From an uncultured bacterium (GTDB taxonomy: Bacteria; Myxococcota_A; Bradymonadia; Bradymonadales; Bradymonadaceae): a stretch of DNA of 42,438 nucleotides. Positions 7,182 through 14,864 of the stretch are shown in pieces. A program made the translations under genes and the position numbers. The notes below the pieces were generated by a model. It had not been told where the DNA came from. It saw only the letters and a list, made by a program, of their open reading frames with translations, and ran no database searches. The DNA is taken from NCBI GenBank assembly GCA_937981985.1, contig CALJNB010000050.1, positions 1 through 42,438 of the forward strand. Direction: 5' to 3'. Each line of letters begins with the position of its first letter. Positions within the stretch are counted from its first letter, which is position 1.

Positions 7182-10100
7182 TTAACCGTTTGGACATCCT
7201 TCGTCGATGGCATCATCACAATCATTGTCGATACCATCACAAATTTCTGCCTGACGTCCGTTCGGACAATCGACGCATTCCTCATCGATCTCGCCGTCAC
7301 AATCGTCATCTAGCATGTTGCAGATTTCCGTTTCCTCGATGCACATCGGAGGCGTACAACCCTCATCGATTTCGCCGTCACAATCGTTGTCCTCTCCGTC
7401 ACAAATTTCGGGCATAACGCCGTTTGGACACATCACGCAATCTTCATCGATTTCGCCGTTACAGTTATTATCTAACATATCGCAAATTTCGGCGGTCGGA
7501 ACACAACCGTCGCATCCTTCGTCGACCATATTATCGCAATCGTTATCTAACCCATCGCATATTTCTGCCGAAGGTACACACGCCGGCGGCGGACATCCCT
7601 CATCGATCTCGCCGTTACAATTATTATCCAAGGTGTCACAAATTTCGGCTGTTGGTATACAGGTTGGCGGTAGAGGACAATCTTCATCAGCTTCTCCGTC
7701 ACAATCGTTATCCATTCCATCACAGATTTCTGCTGATGGCACGCACATTGGCGGAGGGCAACCTTCGTCGACCATATTATCGCAATCGTTATCGAGATTA
7801 TCACCACAAATTTCTGGAAGTGGGATGCAGGCGATTGGACAGTTTTCGTCGGTGTCTCCATCACAGTCGTTATCAATATCATCGCCGCAAAGCTCGGCGG
7901 CTGGAATGCAGACCGGACATCCCTCGTCTACGTCGCCGTCACCATCATTATCGACTTCATCACCGCAAATTTCTGGCGGTATATTACAACCGATCTCATC
8001 GATTTCGCCGTCACAATCATTGTCGATGAAATCACAGATTTCGGCTCCCCCAGAACAAACGTCAGCGCAACCGATACTAATCTCGATATCACGCGTTGTT
8101 GGATTATCTTGTAGGTCGTCGCACGCGTTTCCTTGGATCGTGATGGTGTCGGTCGCTGCGTCAAAAACCCAACCATTAGCATTGTTTTGGATTAAAGAAG
8201 TTCTGGCATTGTTGGTGGTGTTGATGGATTCAACCCACATTTTATTCGGGTCCGGCGGTGAAGCACCCAACTGATAGGTGCACGAAACCAGGCTGTTTGT
8301 AATACTTTGTACAATTGAATTTAATGCGCTTGAATTGCTTGCAAAATAGTAATTATAAGTCTGATTAGGATTATCGGTTCCGCCCGCGACTGCGAAGGTT
8401 TGTAGTGATGAGGTACTCGCGCCGGGCATTCCTACTACGTAAACTGGGACACCCGTTGCAGCCAGGGCTGTGATCGCTGTGGTAGTTGTAGCTACCGTTT
8501 GTCCAGTTCCATAGGGGTCACCATCGGTAATCAGGATGACTGCTTTCGAACGGGATCCGTCCAAAGTATCGGCCGGATCTGAAACCCATTTGTTGTTTCC
8601 GTTTTGTTGAGTGGGTGCCAAACGAATTTCATCAATCGCGGTACGGGTTGGTGTTATGCCACCAGGAGATGCGGCGTTCCACGCTGCTTTGAGTTGCGCT
8701 GCGGTGTGTGCACCCATATTAAGCCGTAGTCCTGCACCCACTGAATTTTGACAAAATCCTCCCGAACAATTTCCGTCACCATCGAGATTGCAATCTGCGT
8801 TATTATTACAAGAGTTTCGGAACTGCGAGTTACTCGCATGGAATGTAGAGACCGCGAAACGTGCGCTATCCCAGTTATCGTCTGCAATCTGGTTAAGCGC
8901 GGCAATCGCTGCCGTCCATTTTGCACCGCTCATCGAGCCCGACTCATCAAGGGTGATATGGATGTTAGGAACAATTGACGCCGCTGTTGCGGTTTGGTTC
9001 TCGCAGATAGGCCCAGCCGGAGCGTTTTCACAAGCGTCTCCTGTACCGTTTCCATCTGTGTCCACCTGAATATAGTTTGCGACAGCCGGGCAGTTATCAC
9101 AAACATTTCCGATGCTATCACCGTCTGAATCGGCCTGATTGGTATTGCTTTGATTTGGGCAATTATCGTTAAGATCGGCAACGGTATCGTTATCTGAATC
9201 CTGCATTGGGTTGTAGACATTTTCACAGGCATTCCCCGTTCCGTCGTTGTCGTTATCAGTTTGAGAGTAATTACCTACTCCTGGACAGTTATCGCACGCA
9301 TCTCCGATAGCGTCGTTGTCGCCGTCAGCTTGGTTCGTATTGGAAATCGTCGGACAATTATCGAGGAAATCCGAAATCGTGTCGTTGTCTCCATCGCTGA
9401 AAAAGGTCTCGCAGATATCGCCAATGCCGTTGTTATTACCATCAACCTGAGAACCGTTTGCAACACCAACACAGTTATCACACACATCTCCGACAGTATC
9501 CCCATCGCCATCAGCCTGATTTGTGTTCGCGTTCATGGGGCAGTTGTCGATCAGGTCAATGACGCCATCCGAATCGGCATCGGCAGTCAAATATTCGCAG
9601 GAGTCGCCGATACCGTCGTTATCAACGTCAGATTGATCGCCATTTGCTACAGATGGGCAGTTGTCGCACGCGTCGCCACTGGTGTCTCCGTCTGAATCAG
9701 ACTGATTCGCATTGGAGACAGATGGACAGTTATCAATCCCATTTCTAATTCCATCATTATCGGTATCGCCATTCGGATCTGAAGCACCCTCACAGCTATC
9801 GCCCACGTTGTTGTTATTGATGTCAGTTTGGGAACCATTGGCAACGCCAGGACAGTTATCACACGCGTCACCAACACGATCACCATCACCGTCGTCTTGA
9901 TTCGGATTGGCGGTGTTTAGGCAGTTATCGATATTGTTTAAAATACCATCATTATCGTCATCCGCGGCGGGATTAATGACTCCGTCACAAGCATCTCCTA
10001 CGCCGTTATTGTCCGTGTCTGTTTGACCACCATTAGCCATCCAAACACAATTGTCGCAAAGGTCTCCAACATTGTCGCCATCAGCGTCTTCCTGGTTCGG

Positions 10101-10949
10101 ATTTGCAATTGCACTACAATTATCTTCGAGATCGCGAAGCCCATCGTTATCAGTATCTTGATTCAGATCGACAGCACATTCGTCGCCTTTGCCATCGTTG
10201 TCTGAATCGGCTTGATCGAAGTTGGCAACCTCGGGACAATTATCACATGCGTCTCCAATCGAGTCTCCGTCGCTTTCTTCCTGATTCGGATTTGGTACGT
10301 GAAGACAATTGTCAACAAAGTCTAGAATGCCATCGTTATCCGTGTCGCGTGCAGGATCTGTTGGCAGCTCACAGGCATCACCAATCGTATCGTTATCGGC
10401 GTCCTCTTGGGTATCATTGGCGTCGTTTGGACAGTTATCACAAGCGTCGCCTACATTATCGCCATCTGCATCCAATTGATCTGTGTTATCGGTATTAAGG
10501 CAATTATCAAAAGGATCTCGGACCCCATCACCATCGGTGTCAACCCAGAGTTCGCACGAGTCACCTACCTTATTATTGTCGTCGTCAATTTGATTTAAAT
10601 TTGCAACATCTAAACAGTTATCGCATGCATCGCCGATGGTATCATTATCGGAATCGGATTGGTCCGCATTCACATCGCAAGCACAATTGTCTCGCCGATT
10701 CGTGATTCCGTCGCCATCTAGATCACCTTCGGGATCAGTGAATTCACAAACAAAAGGCTCTTCAACATCTTCGGACATATCGTTGTTGGTACCGGTATCG
10801 TTTGGATTTCCGATATTGGTATCCTGTAGATCCGCGCCTGCATCAGGCTGTTGACCGCCATAGTTATTTGAAACCGTATCTTCGCCACCACAAGAAAAGA
10901 ATAGGGCGAACGAAAATATGATGAGCACACGGAGAAAATGTTCTCGCAT
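7182..10949 (-). CDS. Giant surface lipoprotein: thrombospondin type-3 repeats, VWA domain, MopE-type Cys repeats
   Basis: The product is 1255 residues. A lipoprotein signal ends at Cys20 (ALFFSCGG), followed by an acidic linker. Residues about 72-641 are nine paired thrombospondin type-3 units of about 63 residues, built on DxDxDGxxD and DNCPxxxNxxQ; these bind calcium in known proteins. A VWA domain follows at about 660-900, with an intact MIDAS start DESGSMSG (Asp668, Ser670, Ser672) and ILITDGDPYG. Residues about 965-1255 are eleven repeats of the form EICDxxDNDCDGxxDEGC, the MopE/putative metal-binding motif first seen in Methylococcus MopE. The protein ends in CPNG. This architecture fits a calcium-stabilised, disulfide-rich outer-surface adhesin or matrix protein. 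It is followed by its own terminator. Ligand and export route are unknown. Confidence 0.92.
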   Translation of the reverse strand: MREHFLRVLIIFSFALFFSCGGEDTVSNNYGGQQPDAGADLQDTNIGNPNDTGTNNDMSEDVEEPFVCEFTDPEGDLDGDGITNRRDNCACDVNADQSDSDNDTIGDACDNCLDVANLNQIDDDNNKVGDSCELWVDTDGDGVRDPFDNCLNTDNTDQLDADGDNVGDACDNCPNDANDTQEDADNDTIGDACELPTDPARDTDNDGILDFVDNCLHVPNPNQEESDGDSIGDACDNCPEVANFDQADSDNDGKGDECAVDLNQDTDNDGLRDLEDNCSAIANPNQEDADGDNVGDLCDNCVWMANGGQTDTDNNGVGDACDGVINPAADDDNDGILNNIDNCLNTANPNQDDGDGDRVGDACDNCPGVANGSQTDINNNNVGDSCEGASDPNGDTDNDGIRNGIDNCPSVSNANQSDSDGDTSGDACDNCPSVANGDQSDVDNDGIGDSCEYLTADADSDGVIDLIDNCPMNANTNQADGDGDTVGDVCDNCVGVANGSQVDGNNNGIGDICETFFSDGDNDTISDFLDNCPTISNTNQADGDNDAIGDACDNCPGVGNYSQTDNDNDGTGNACENVYNPMQDSDNDTVADLNDNCPNQSNTNQADSDGDSIGNVCDNCPAVANYIQVDTDGNGTGDACENAPAGPICENQTATAASIVPNIHITLDESGSMSGAKWTAAIAALNQIADDNWDSARFAVSTFHASNSQFRNSCNNNADCNLDGDGNCSGGFCQNSVGAGLRLNMGAHTAAQLKAAWNAASPGGITPTRTAIDEIRLAPTQQNGNNKWVSDPADTLDGSRSKAVILITDGDPYGTGQTVATTTTAITALAATGVPVYVVGMPGASTSSLQTFAVAGGTDNPNQTYNYYFASNSSALNSIVQSITNSLVSCTYQLGASPPDPNKMWVESINTTNNARTSLIQNNANGWVFDAATDTITIQGNACDDLQDNPTTRDIEISIGCADVCSGGAEICDFIDNDCDGEIDEIGCNIPPEICGDEVDNDGDGDVDEGCPVCIPAAELCGDDIDNDCDGDTDENCPIACIPLPEICGDNLDNDCDNMVDEGCPPPMCVPSAEICDGMDNDCDGEADEDCPLPPTCIPTAEICDTLDNNCNGEIDEGCPPPACVPSAEICDGLDNDCDNMVDEGCDGCVPTAEICDMLDNNCNGEIDEDCVMCPNGVMPEICDGEDNDCDGEIDEGCTPPMCIEETEICNMLDDDCDGEIDEECVDCPNGRQAEICDGIDNDCDDAIDEGCPNG
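7186..8055 (-). repeat. MopE-type tandem repeats (11 copies, about 75 bp each)
   Basis: Eleven coding repeats each encode about 20-27 residues with four conserved Cys and an acidic DNDCDG core. Some adjacent copies are very similar at the DNA level (for example those around 7500-7560 and 7780-7810). Spacer lengths vary and are rich in Pro. Confidence 0.8.
9027..10736 (-). repeat. Thrombospondin type-3 tandem repeats (9 paired units, about 190 bp each)
   Basis: The units are recognisable by the recurring DNC...NQ...DGD..GDACDNCP...AN..Q pattern. DNA identity between units is moderate, so they are old duplications held by protein constraint rather than a recent expansion. Confidence 0.85.
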
Positions 10950-11172
10950 GGAAGACCTCTGATGTTAAAAAAGATTATTATCTGGGGATTCTAGGGAACA
11001 AAGCTTATCCACGCAAGCTTTTCCTCTCGCAAAATTAGCGCCGGCTTTTGATAATGCGGAGTTTTTCTCGATGGAAGACGAGCTTCAATCGTTTCATGTT
11101 CATCAAAACAATTACGAGCTTGATCGATTGCTAAAGCCGGATTAACATTTAAGAATCTAAACAAGGATTAAT

Positions 11173-11952
11173 ATGGCAGACTCAAGAAATTGTTCACATT
11201 GTTCAGCAATTGTCCCTGATGGGCATCATTTTTGTGGCCGATGCGGGGGCCGATTTGATGCCGATGGGTCGAATACTAAAAACGATACAATGTTTTTTGG
11301 TGCGATGCAGGCGCCTGGAAGGGCCAAATTAATTCTTATCAAAGGCGAGGGATTGGAAGGGTTGAGTTATCATCTCAACGCTACCGAACATGTTGCGGGC
11401 AGAAAGCAAGGAGCGATTCTTTTCCCAGAAGACGCATTTTTAAGCGGAAAGCATGCAACATTTCATTATCGCGAGAATCTTCTTTACCTCCGGGATGAGG
11501 GCAGTCACAACGGCACCTATCTTCGCTTACGTGAAACAACCGAACTTAAGGATGGTGATGTGATAACCTGTGGTGAACAAATTTTGCGTATAGAATATCT
11601 AGACGTGAAAACTGAATATCCTACGAGTGAAGGTACACTCATGTATATTTCGCCGCCCCAAGATTATAAATTTCGAGTCGTTCAGGTCCTAGAAGGAGGT
11701 AAAGCTGGTAAGGCATTTTGTTCTGTGAACAATGATATCCTGATTGGGAGAGAAGGGGCGGATATGAACTTTCCTGCTGATAAAAACATGTCAAGAAAGC
11801 ACGTTCGACTTTCGTTTAAAGATGGCAAAGTCATGTGCGAAGATCAGGAATCCAAAAATGGAATCTTCAGGCGTATCACCGGAGAGGAACGAATTTTTCA
11901 CGGTGATTACGTAGGATTTGGTAGCGAAGTCATGAGAATCGAAATTAACTAA
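11173..11952 (+). CDS. Zinc-ribbon protein with two FHA domains
   Basis: The product is 259 residues. The N-terminus has two Cys pairs (CSHC near residue 8 and CGRC near 22) that form a zinc ribbon. The first FHA domain (about 50-135) contains AGRKQGAI and LSGKHATF, then SHNGTYL. The second (about 170-258) contains IGREGADMNF, MSRKHVRL and SKNGIF. Gly-Arg, Ser-x-x-His and Asn-Gly are the phosphothreonine-binding positions of FHA domains, and both copies keep them. Such proteins are cytoplasmic readers of Ser/Thr kinase signalling; a kinase gene lies at 17300, but there is no operon link. The ATG follows AAGGATTAAT. No membrane segment is present. Confidence 0.9.
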   Translation: MADSRNCSHCSAIVPDGHHFCGRCGGRFDADGSNTKNDTMFFGAMQAPGRAKLILIKGEGLEGLSYHLNATEHVAGRKQGAILFPEDAFLSGKHATFHYRENLLYLRDEGSHNGTYLRLRETTELKDGDVITCGEQILRIEYLDVKTEYPTSEGTLMYISPPQDYKFRVVQVLEGGKAGKAFCSVNNDILIGREGADMNFPADKNMSRKHVRLSFKDGKVMCEDQESKNGIFRRITGEERIFHGDYVGFGSEVMRIEIN

Positions 11953-11967
11953 AAATTAAGTCCTCTT

Positions 11968-13371
11968 TTATCGGACCGACTCATACGATTTTGAAATAAT
12001 CTCGTCGCCTACACCTTGCATCCAATATCCTCTTCCACCTTGGACGGTTTGAATTGCAAGACTGCCATCTGCGTTAATCATTTGAGAACTCGTAGCGCCG
12101 CCCGGTGTGTTTCGAGTAATCCATAGATGACCCTCACCGAGCCTTCCGTTATCTTGCCAGGCTTTGACGACCTCTTCCTGAGGTGAGCCAAGATGAGTGA
12201 GGCTAATTCCTGCGATGACGTTTCGAGATAAACCATCATTCGGGGCGACCATATCCACGAACGCTGGGTTGGAACTTGTCTTTCTTCCGTGGTGGTGGGA
12301 ATGAATAACATCCATGCCCAGGTCTCCGTAAAAGCCTGATGAAGATTCTACCAAAAAGGATTCCATGTCGGGACCTTTTCCATCATTGACGCCGTGTAGA
12401 TCTCCTCCAAAATGGTAGCGAAACTTACCAAATTTAATGATACCAACTAAGCTTCGTGCGTTCTCCTGAGACCCTGTGAGATTTGGAAAATCCGGGCTTT
12501 TAACTACTTTTATTCCATCGTGGAAATGGGCATTGGCACCGACAAGTTCGATGGTCGCACCGTCGAAATCGATATAGGATTTCTCTCCCTTCGAATCATC
12601 CGTCGAATCAAGAAGGTTACCCATCAACAAGCCTTTGCATTCGGTTGCCTTATAAGCTTTTAAAAGATTGCGATCGCAGGGGGCACTTTCGGCGCTTACA
12701 CAAATAGGCATGTTTACCGCCGCATATTCGCCACGCATTGCGTCGCAGAACACTTCATAATTCTGTTCGTTCATACCCGGTCCCAAATTTACGAAACCCC
12801 GATGCAGGATACCTTTAACTCCAGTCAACTTTTCTTTGATCAGAAGATTTTCAAAACCGCCTATATGATCTCCGTGAATGTGCGTGAGTATAATCCACTC
12901 CACCTGCAAGGGGTCGCGTTGTGCAAATCCGAACTCCGGGGTTAACCATTTTGTATTGAGCTCTTTGATGGCTTCTCGGACTTCGTCGTCATGATTCGTA
13001 TTACCGATATCAAGTAACGCTATACTACCTTTGGGTCCGACGATAATTCCTGCTTCGCCCAATTTAGGTACAAGACCTGGCGGGAGTTCGAGTTGGTAAA
13101 AAGTAATTTCACCCAGTTTAGGTTGAAGTTTTTTGGTCGGAGTGGGGCCGGGTTCGAAAGGTGTGACCGCTAAGTCTTCGCTGCTCTTTAAATCTTCACT
13201 ATCTTTGGTTGTCACTGCATCTTTACTTTTACCTAGATCCGCCGAAACGTCCTTCGTTGTTTTTGTGTCGCTCATTGCATCGGGAAATGCTTCTAGTGGG
13301 CGCGTGGTATTGGGGGTATCGGAACTACACCCGGCTAGTAGAAAAAGTAAAATCAAACCTAAGAAATGCAT
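11968..13371 (-). CDS. Metallo-beta-lactamase-fold lipoprotein
   Basis: The product is 467 residues. The lipoprotein signal is MHFLGLILLFLLAGC (Cys15). Residues 18-85 form a low-complexity Asp/Ser/Lys/Thr linker. The MBL fold then starts with Asp121 (LLDIGNTNHDDE) and the zinc motif HIHGDH (164-169). Later metal-binding candidates are HFGGDLHG and the His cluster HSHHHGR. MBL hydrolases of the ComEC-like or phospholipase-like branch cleave phosphodiesters or other esters; the specific substrate cannot be told. The ATG is preceded by a well-spaced AGGGTG. The gene converges with the FHA gene across 15 bases. As a lipoprotein it is presumably periplasmic or on the cell surface. Confidence 0.88.
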   Translation of the reverse strand: MHFLGLILLFLLAGCSSDTPNTTRPLEAFPDAMSDTKTTKDVSADLGKSKDAVTTKDSEDLKSSEDLAVTPFEPGPTPTKKLQPKLGEITFYQLELPPGLVPKLGEAGIIVGPKGSIALLDIGNTNHDDEVREAIKELNTKWLTPEFGFAQRDPLQVEWIILTHIHGDHIGGFENLLIKEKLTGVKGILHRGFVNLGPGMNEQNYEVFCDAMRGEYAAVNMPICVSAESAPCDRNLLKAYKATECKGLLMGNLLDSTDDSKGEKSYIDFDGATIELVGANAHFHDGIKVVKSPDFPNLTGSQENARSLVGIIKFGKFRYHFGGDLHGVNDGKGPDMESFLVESSSGFYGDLGMDVIHSHHHGRKTSSNPAFVDMVAPNDGLSRNVIAGISLTHLGSPQEEVVKAWQDNGRLGEGHLWITRNTPGGATSSQMINADGSLAIQTVQGGRGYWMQGVGDEIISKSYESVR

Positions 13372-13568
13372 AAGTCACCCTGCTAAAAGGGTTGTTTAGT
13401 TGAATGTCCGAAAAAAATCTATGGCTTGGTAATATTCTGTTTTTCTAGCCGTGAATTCGATTACCGTTCTCGAAATAGGTATGGACTTTGTTCAAAAAGA
13501 TTCCAAACTAAAGCGCAATTTAGCTACTGACATCCTAAGATGTAAATCTATTACTTAAGTCGCCCACG

Positions 13569-14348
13569 ATGACCATTATTAAAAAACTGTCTATTCCTAA
13601 CCGCCACGGAAAACTCCTAAATTCGAATTTGGAATTGCCCGAAGATGTTGCGATTCGTCAGTACGCCATCTTTGCTCATTGCTTTACCTGCAGTAGTAGT
13701 CTTCCAATAGTGCGGCATATTAGCCGTACACTAACTCGTGCCGGTATCGCGGTTCTTCGTTTTGATTTCACCGGTCTCGGTAAAAGCGAAGGTGAGTTTG
13801 CTGAAACGAATTTCTCACATGATGTGAGTGACCTTCTTGATGTGAGTGCGTATTTGGAAGAACATTACCAAGCACCGCAAATGCTTGTTGGGCATTCTTT
13901 GGGTGGAACTGCGGTTTTGATGGCTGCTTTTGATCTCCCAAAGGTAACCAGTATAGCAACAATCGGTTCACCTTCGGACCCTACGCATCTTAAGAAGCTC
14001 ATTAATTATGAACCTTCAAAGTTTTCCGAAGCGAACAGCTATCAAACCCATATTGGCGGCCGTTCCTTTAATATTCAAAAACAATTTGTCGAGGATCTTG
14101 AGAGACATGATATTTTATCAAGCCTGAAAGATCTCAAGAAAGCACTTTTGATTTTGCATTCTCCAGTCGACGAAATCGTTTCGGTCGAAAACGCTGCTAA
14201 GCTCTTTTCAGCCGCGTTACATCCAAAGAGCTTTCTGTCCCTAGATCGTTCTGACCACCTTATGACGAATAAAGAGGATGCTATTTACGCAGCCAATATG
14301 ATTGCGGCTTGGGCAAGTCGATATATTGAGAAAGATATTACTGCATAA
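13569..14348 (+). CDS. Alpha/beta hydrolase (hydrolase half of the hydrolase/OsmC family)
   Basis: The product is 259 residues with the alpha/beta hydrolase fold. The nucleophile elbow is GHSLGG with Ser110; Asp201 (SPVDEIVSVENA) and His230 (DRSDHLM) complete the triad. The N-terminal stretches IFAHCFTCSSSLP and FDFTGLGKSEGEFAETNFS are the signature of hydrolases that are usually fused to a C-terminal OsmC domain. Here the protein stops after the hydrolase, at a genuine TAA with sixA facing it 11 bases later, so no OsmC part is present. The substrate is unknown; a cytoplasmic esterase or lipase-like role is likely. Confidence 0.9.
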   Translation: MTIIKKLSIPNRHGKLLNSNLELPEDVAIRQYAIFAHCFTCSSSLPIVRHISRTLTRAGIAVLRFDFTGLGKSEGEFAETNFSHDVSDLLDVSAYLEEHYQAPQMLVGHSLGGTAVLMAAFDLPKVTSIATIGSPSDPTHLKKLINYEPSKFSEANSYQTHIGGRSFNIQKQFVEDLERHDILSSLKDLKKALLILHSPVDEIVSVENAAKLFSAALHPKSFLSLDRSDHLMTNKEDAIYAANMIAAWASRYIEKDITA

Positions 14349-14359
14349 GATAGAAGACC

Positions 14360-14857
14360 TTAGTCTAATTCTTTGGGACGCAAAACAGATTTAAGAGTGA
14401 ATTTACCTCTCGCGCTTGCTTTGGCCCATGTTTCAGCATCGCATTCTAGAACCGCAATATTGGCCGTGGTCATTTCAACATACTCGTCTGAAAAATAGCC
14501 GACGGCCTGAGTCCAGCCGGGGTTATGCCCAAGTACCATAATAGTTGAAATATGATCCGAAACGTCATCCAAAGCGTCACTAATGTCATCGGCGTTGCCG
14601 CCATAAAAAGCGCGAGTCGTATCGATTTCTGGAATGCTCTCACCGAGGGCTTCAACCAATAGCGAATACGTTTCAGTGGTACGTTGACTATCGGAGCTAA
14701 TGATGATTTCTGGCACGAGATCTAAAGCGACTAATTCCTCGCCCATTCGCGTGGCATCTTTTCGTCCACGTTTATTTAAAGGGCGCTGATGGTCTGACAG
14801 GTCTTCATTATTCCAAGAGCTTTTTGCATGGCGCATGATAAGTAATCGTCGTTTCAT
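14360..14857 (-). CDS. sixA: SixA-type phosphohistidine phosphatase (histidine phosphatase family)
   Basis: The product is 165 residues, the usual SixA size. The catalytic RHG-type motif is MRHAKSSWNN at residues 8-17, and the second catalytic His is in LGHNPGW. The segment DHQRPLNKRGRKDA is characteristic of SixA, which removes phosphate from histidine phosphotransfer domains in the cytoplasm. The ATG lies seven bases after the stop of the sugar dehydrogenase/cytochrome gene, so the two are very likely co-transcribed. It may act on the phosphotransfer branch of two-component or PTS signalling; no such partner is in the window. Confidence 0.9.
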   Translation of the reverse strand: MKRRLLIMRHAKSSWNNEDLSDHQRPLNKRGRKDATRMGEELVALDLVPEIIISSDSQRTTETYSLLVEALGESIPEIDTTRAFYGGNADDISDALDDVSDHISTIMVLGHNPGWTQAVGYFSDEYVEMTTANIAVLECDAETWAKASARGKFTLKSVLRPKELD

Positions 14858-14864
14858 GATGTTC

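Noticed and set aside
7315..8274. Long open frame (319 codons) on the plus strand opposite the MopE repeats
   Set aside because: It is antisense to strongly constrained Cys repeats; the translation is a low-complexity Ser/Gln/Pro pattern produced by the repeat period, with no ribosome-binding site.
9261..9695. Plus-strand open frame of 144 codons opposite the thrombospondin repeats
   Set aside because: Its composition is a Val/Ile-rich periodic shadow of the repeat codons, without independent coding evidence.
9027..10736. Regular repeats of about 190 bp that could suggest a CRISPR or satellite array
   Set aside because: They are in frame, encode thrombospondin type-3 units and diverge at synonymous and variable positions; there are no short identical repeats with unique spacers.
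10969..11145. Open stretch of 58 codons before the FHA gene
   Set aside because: There is no start codon until 11071, leaving only 25 residues, and no clear ribosome-binding site; probably chance.
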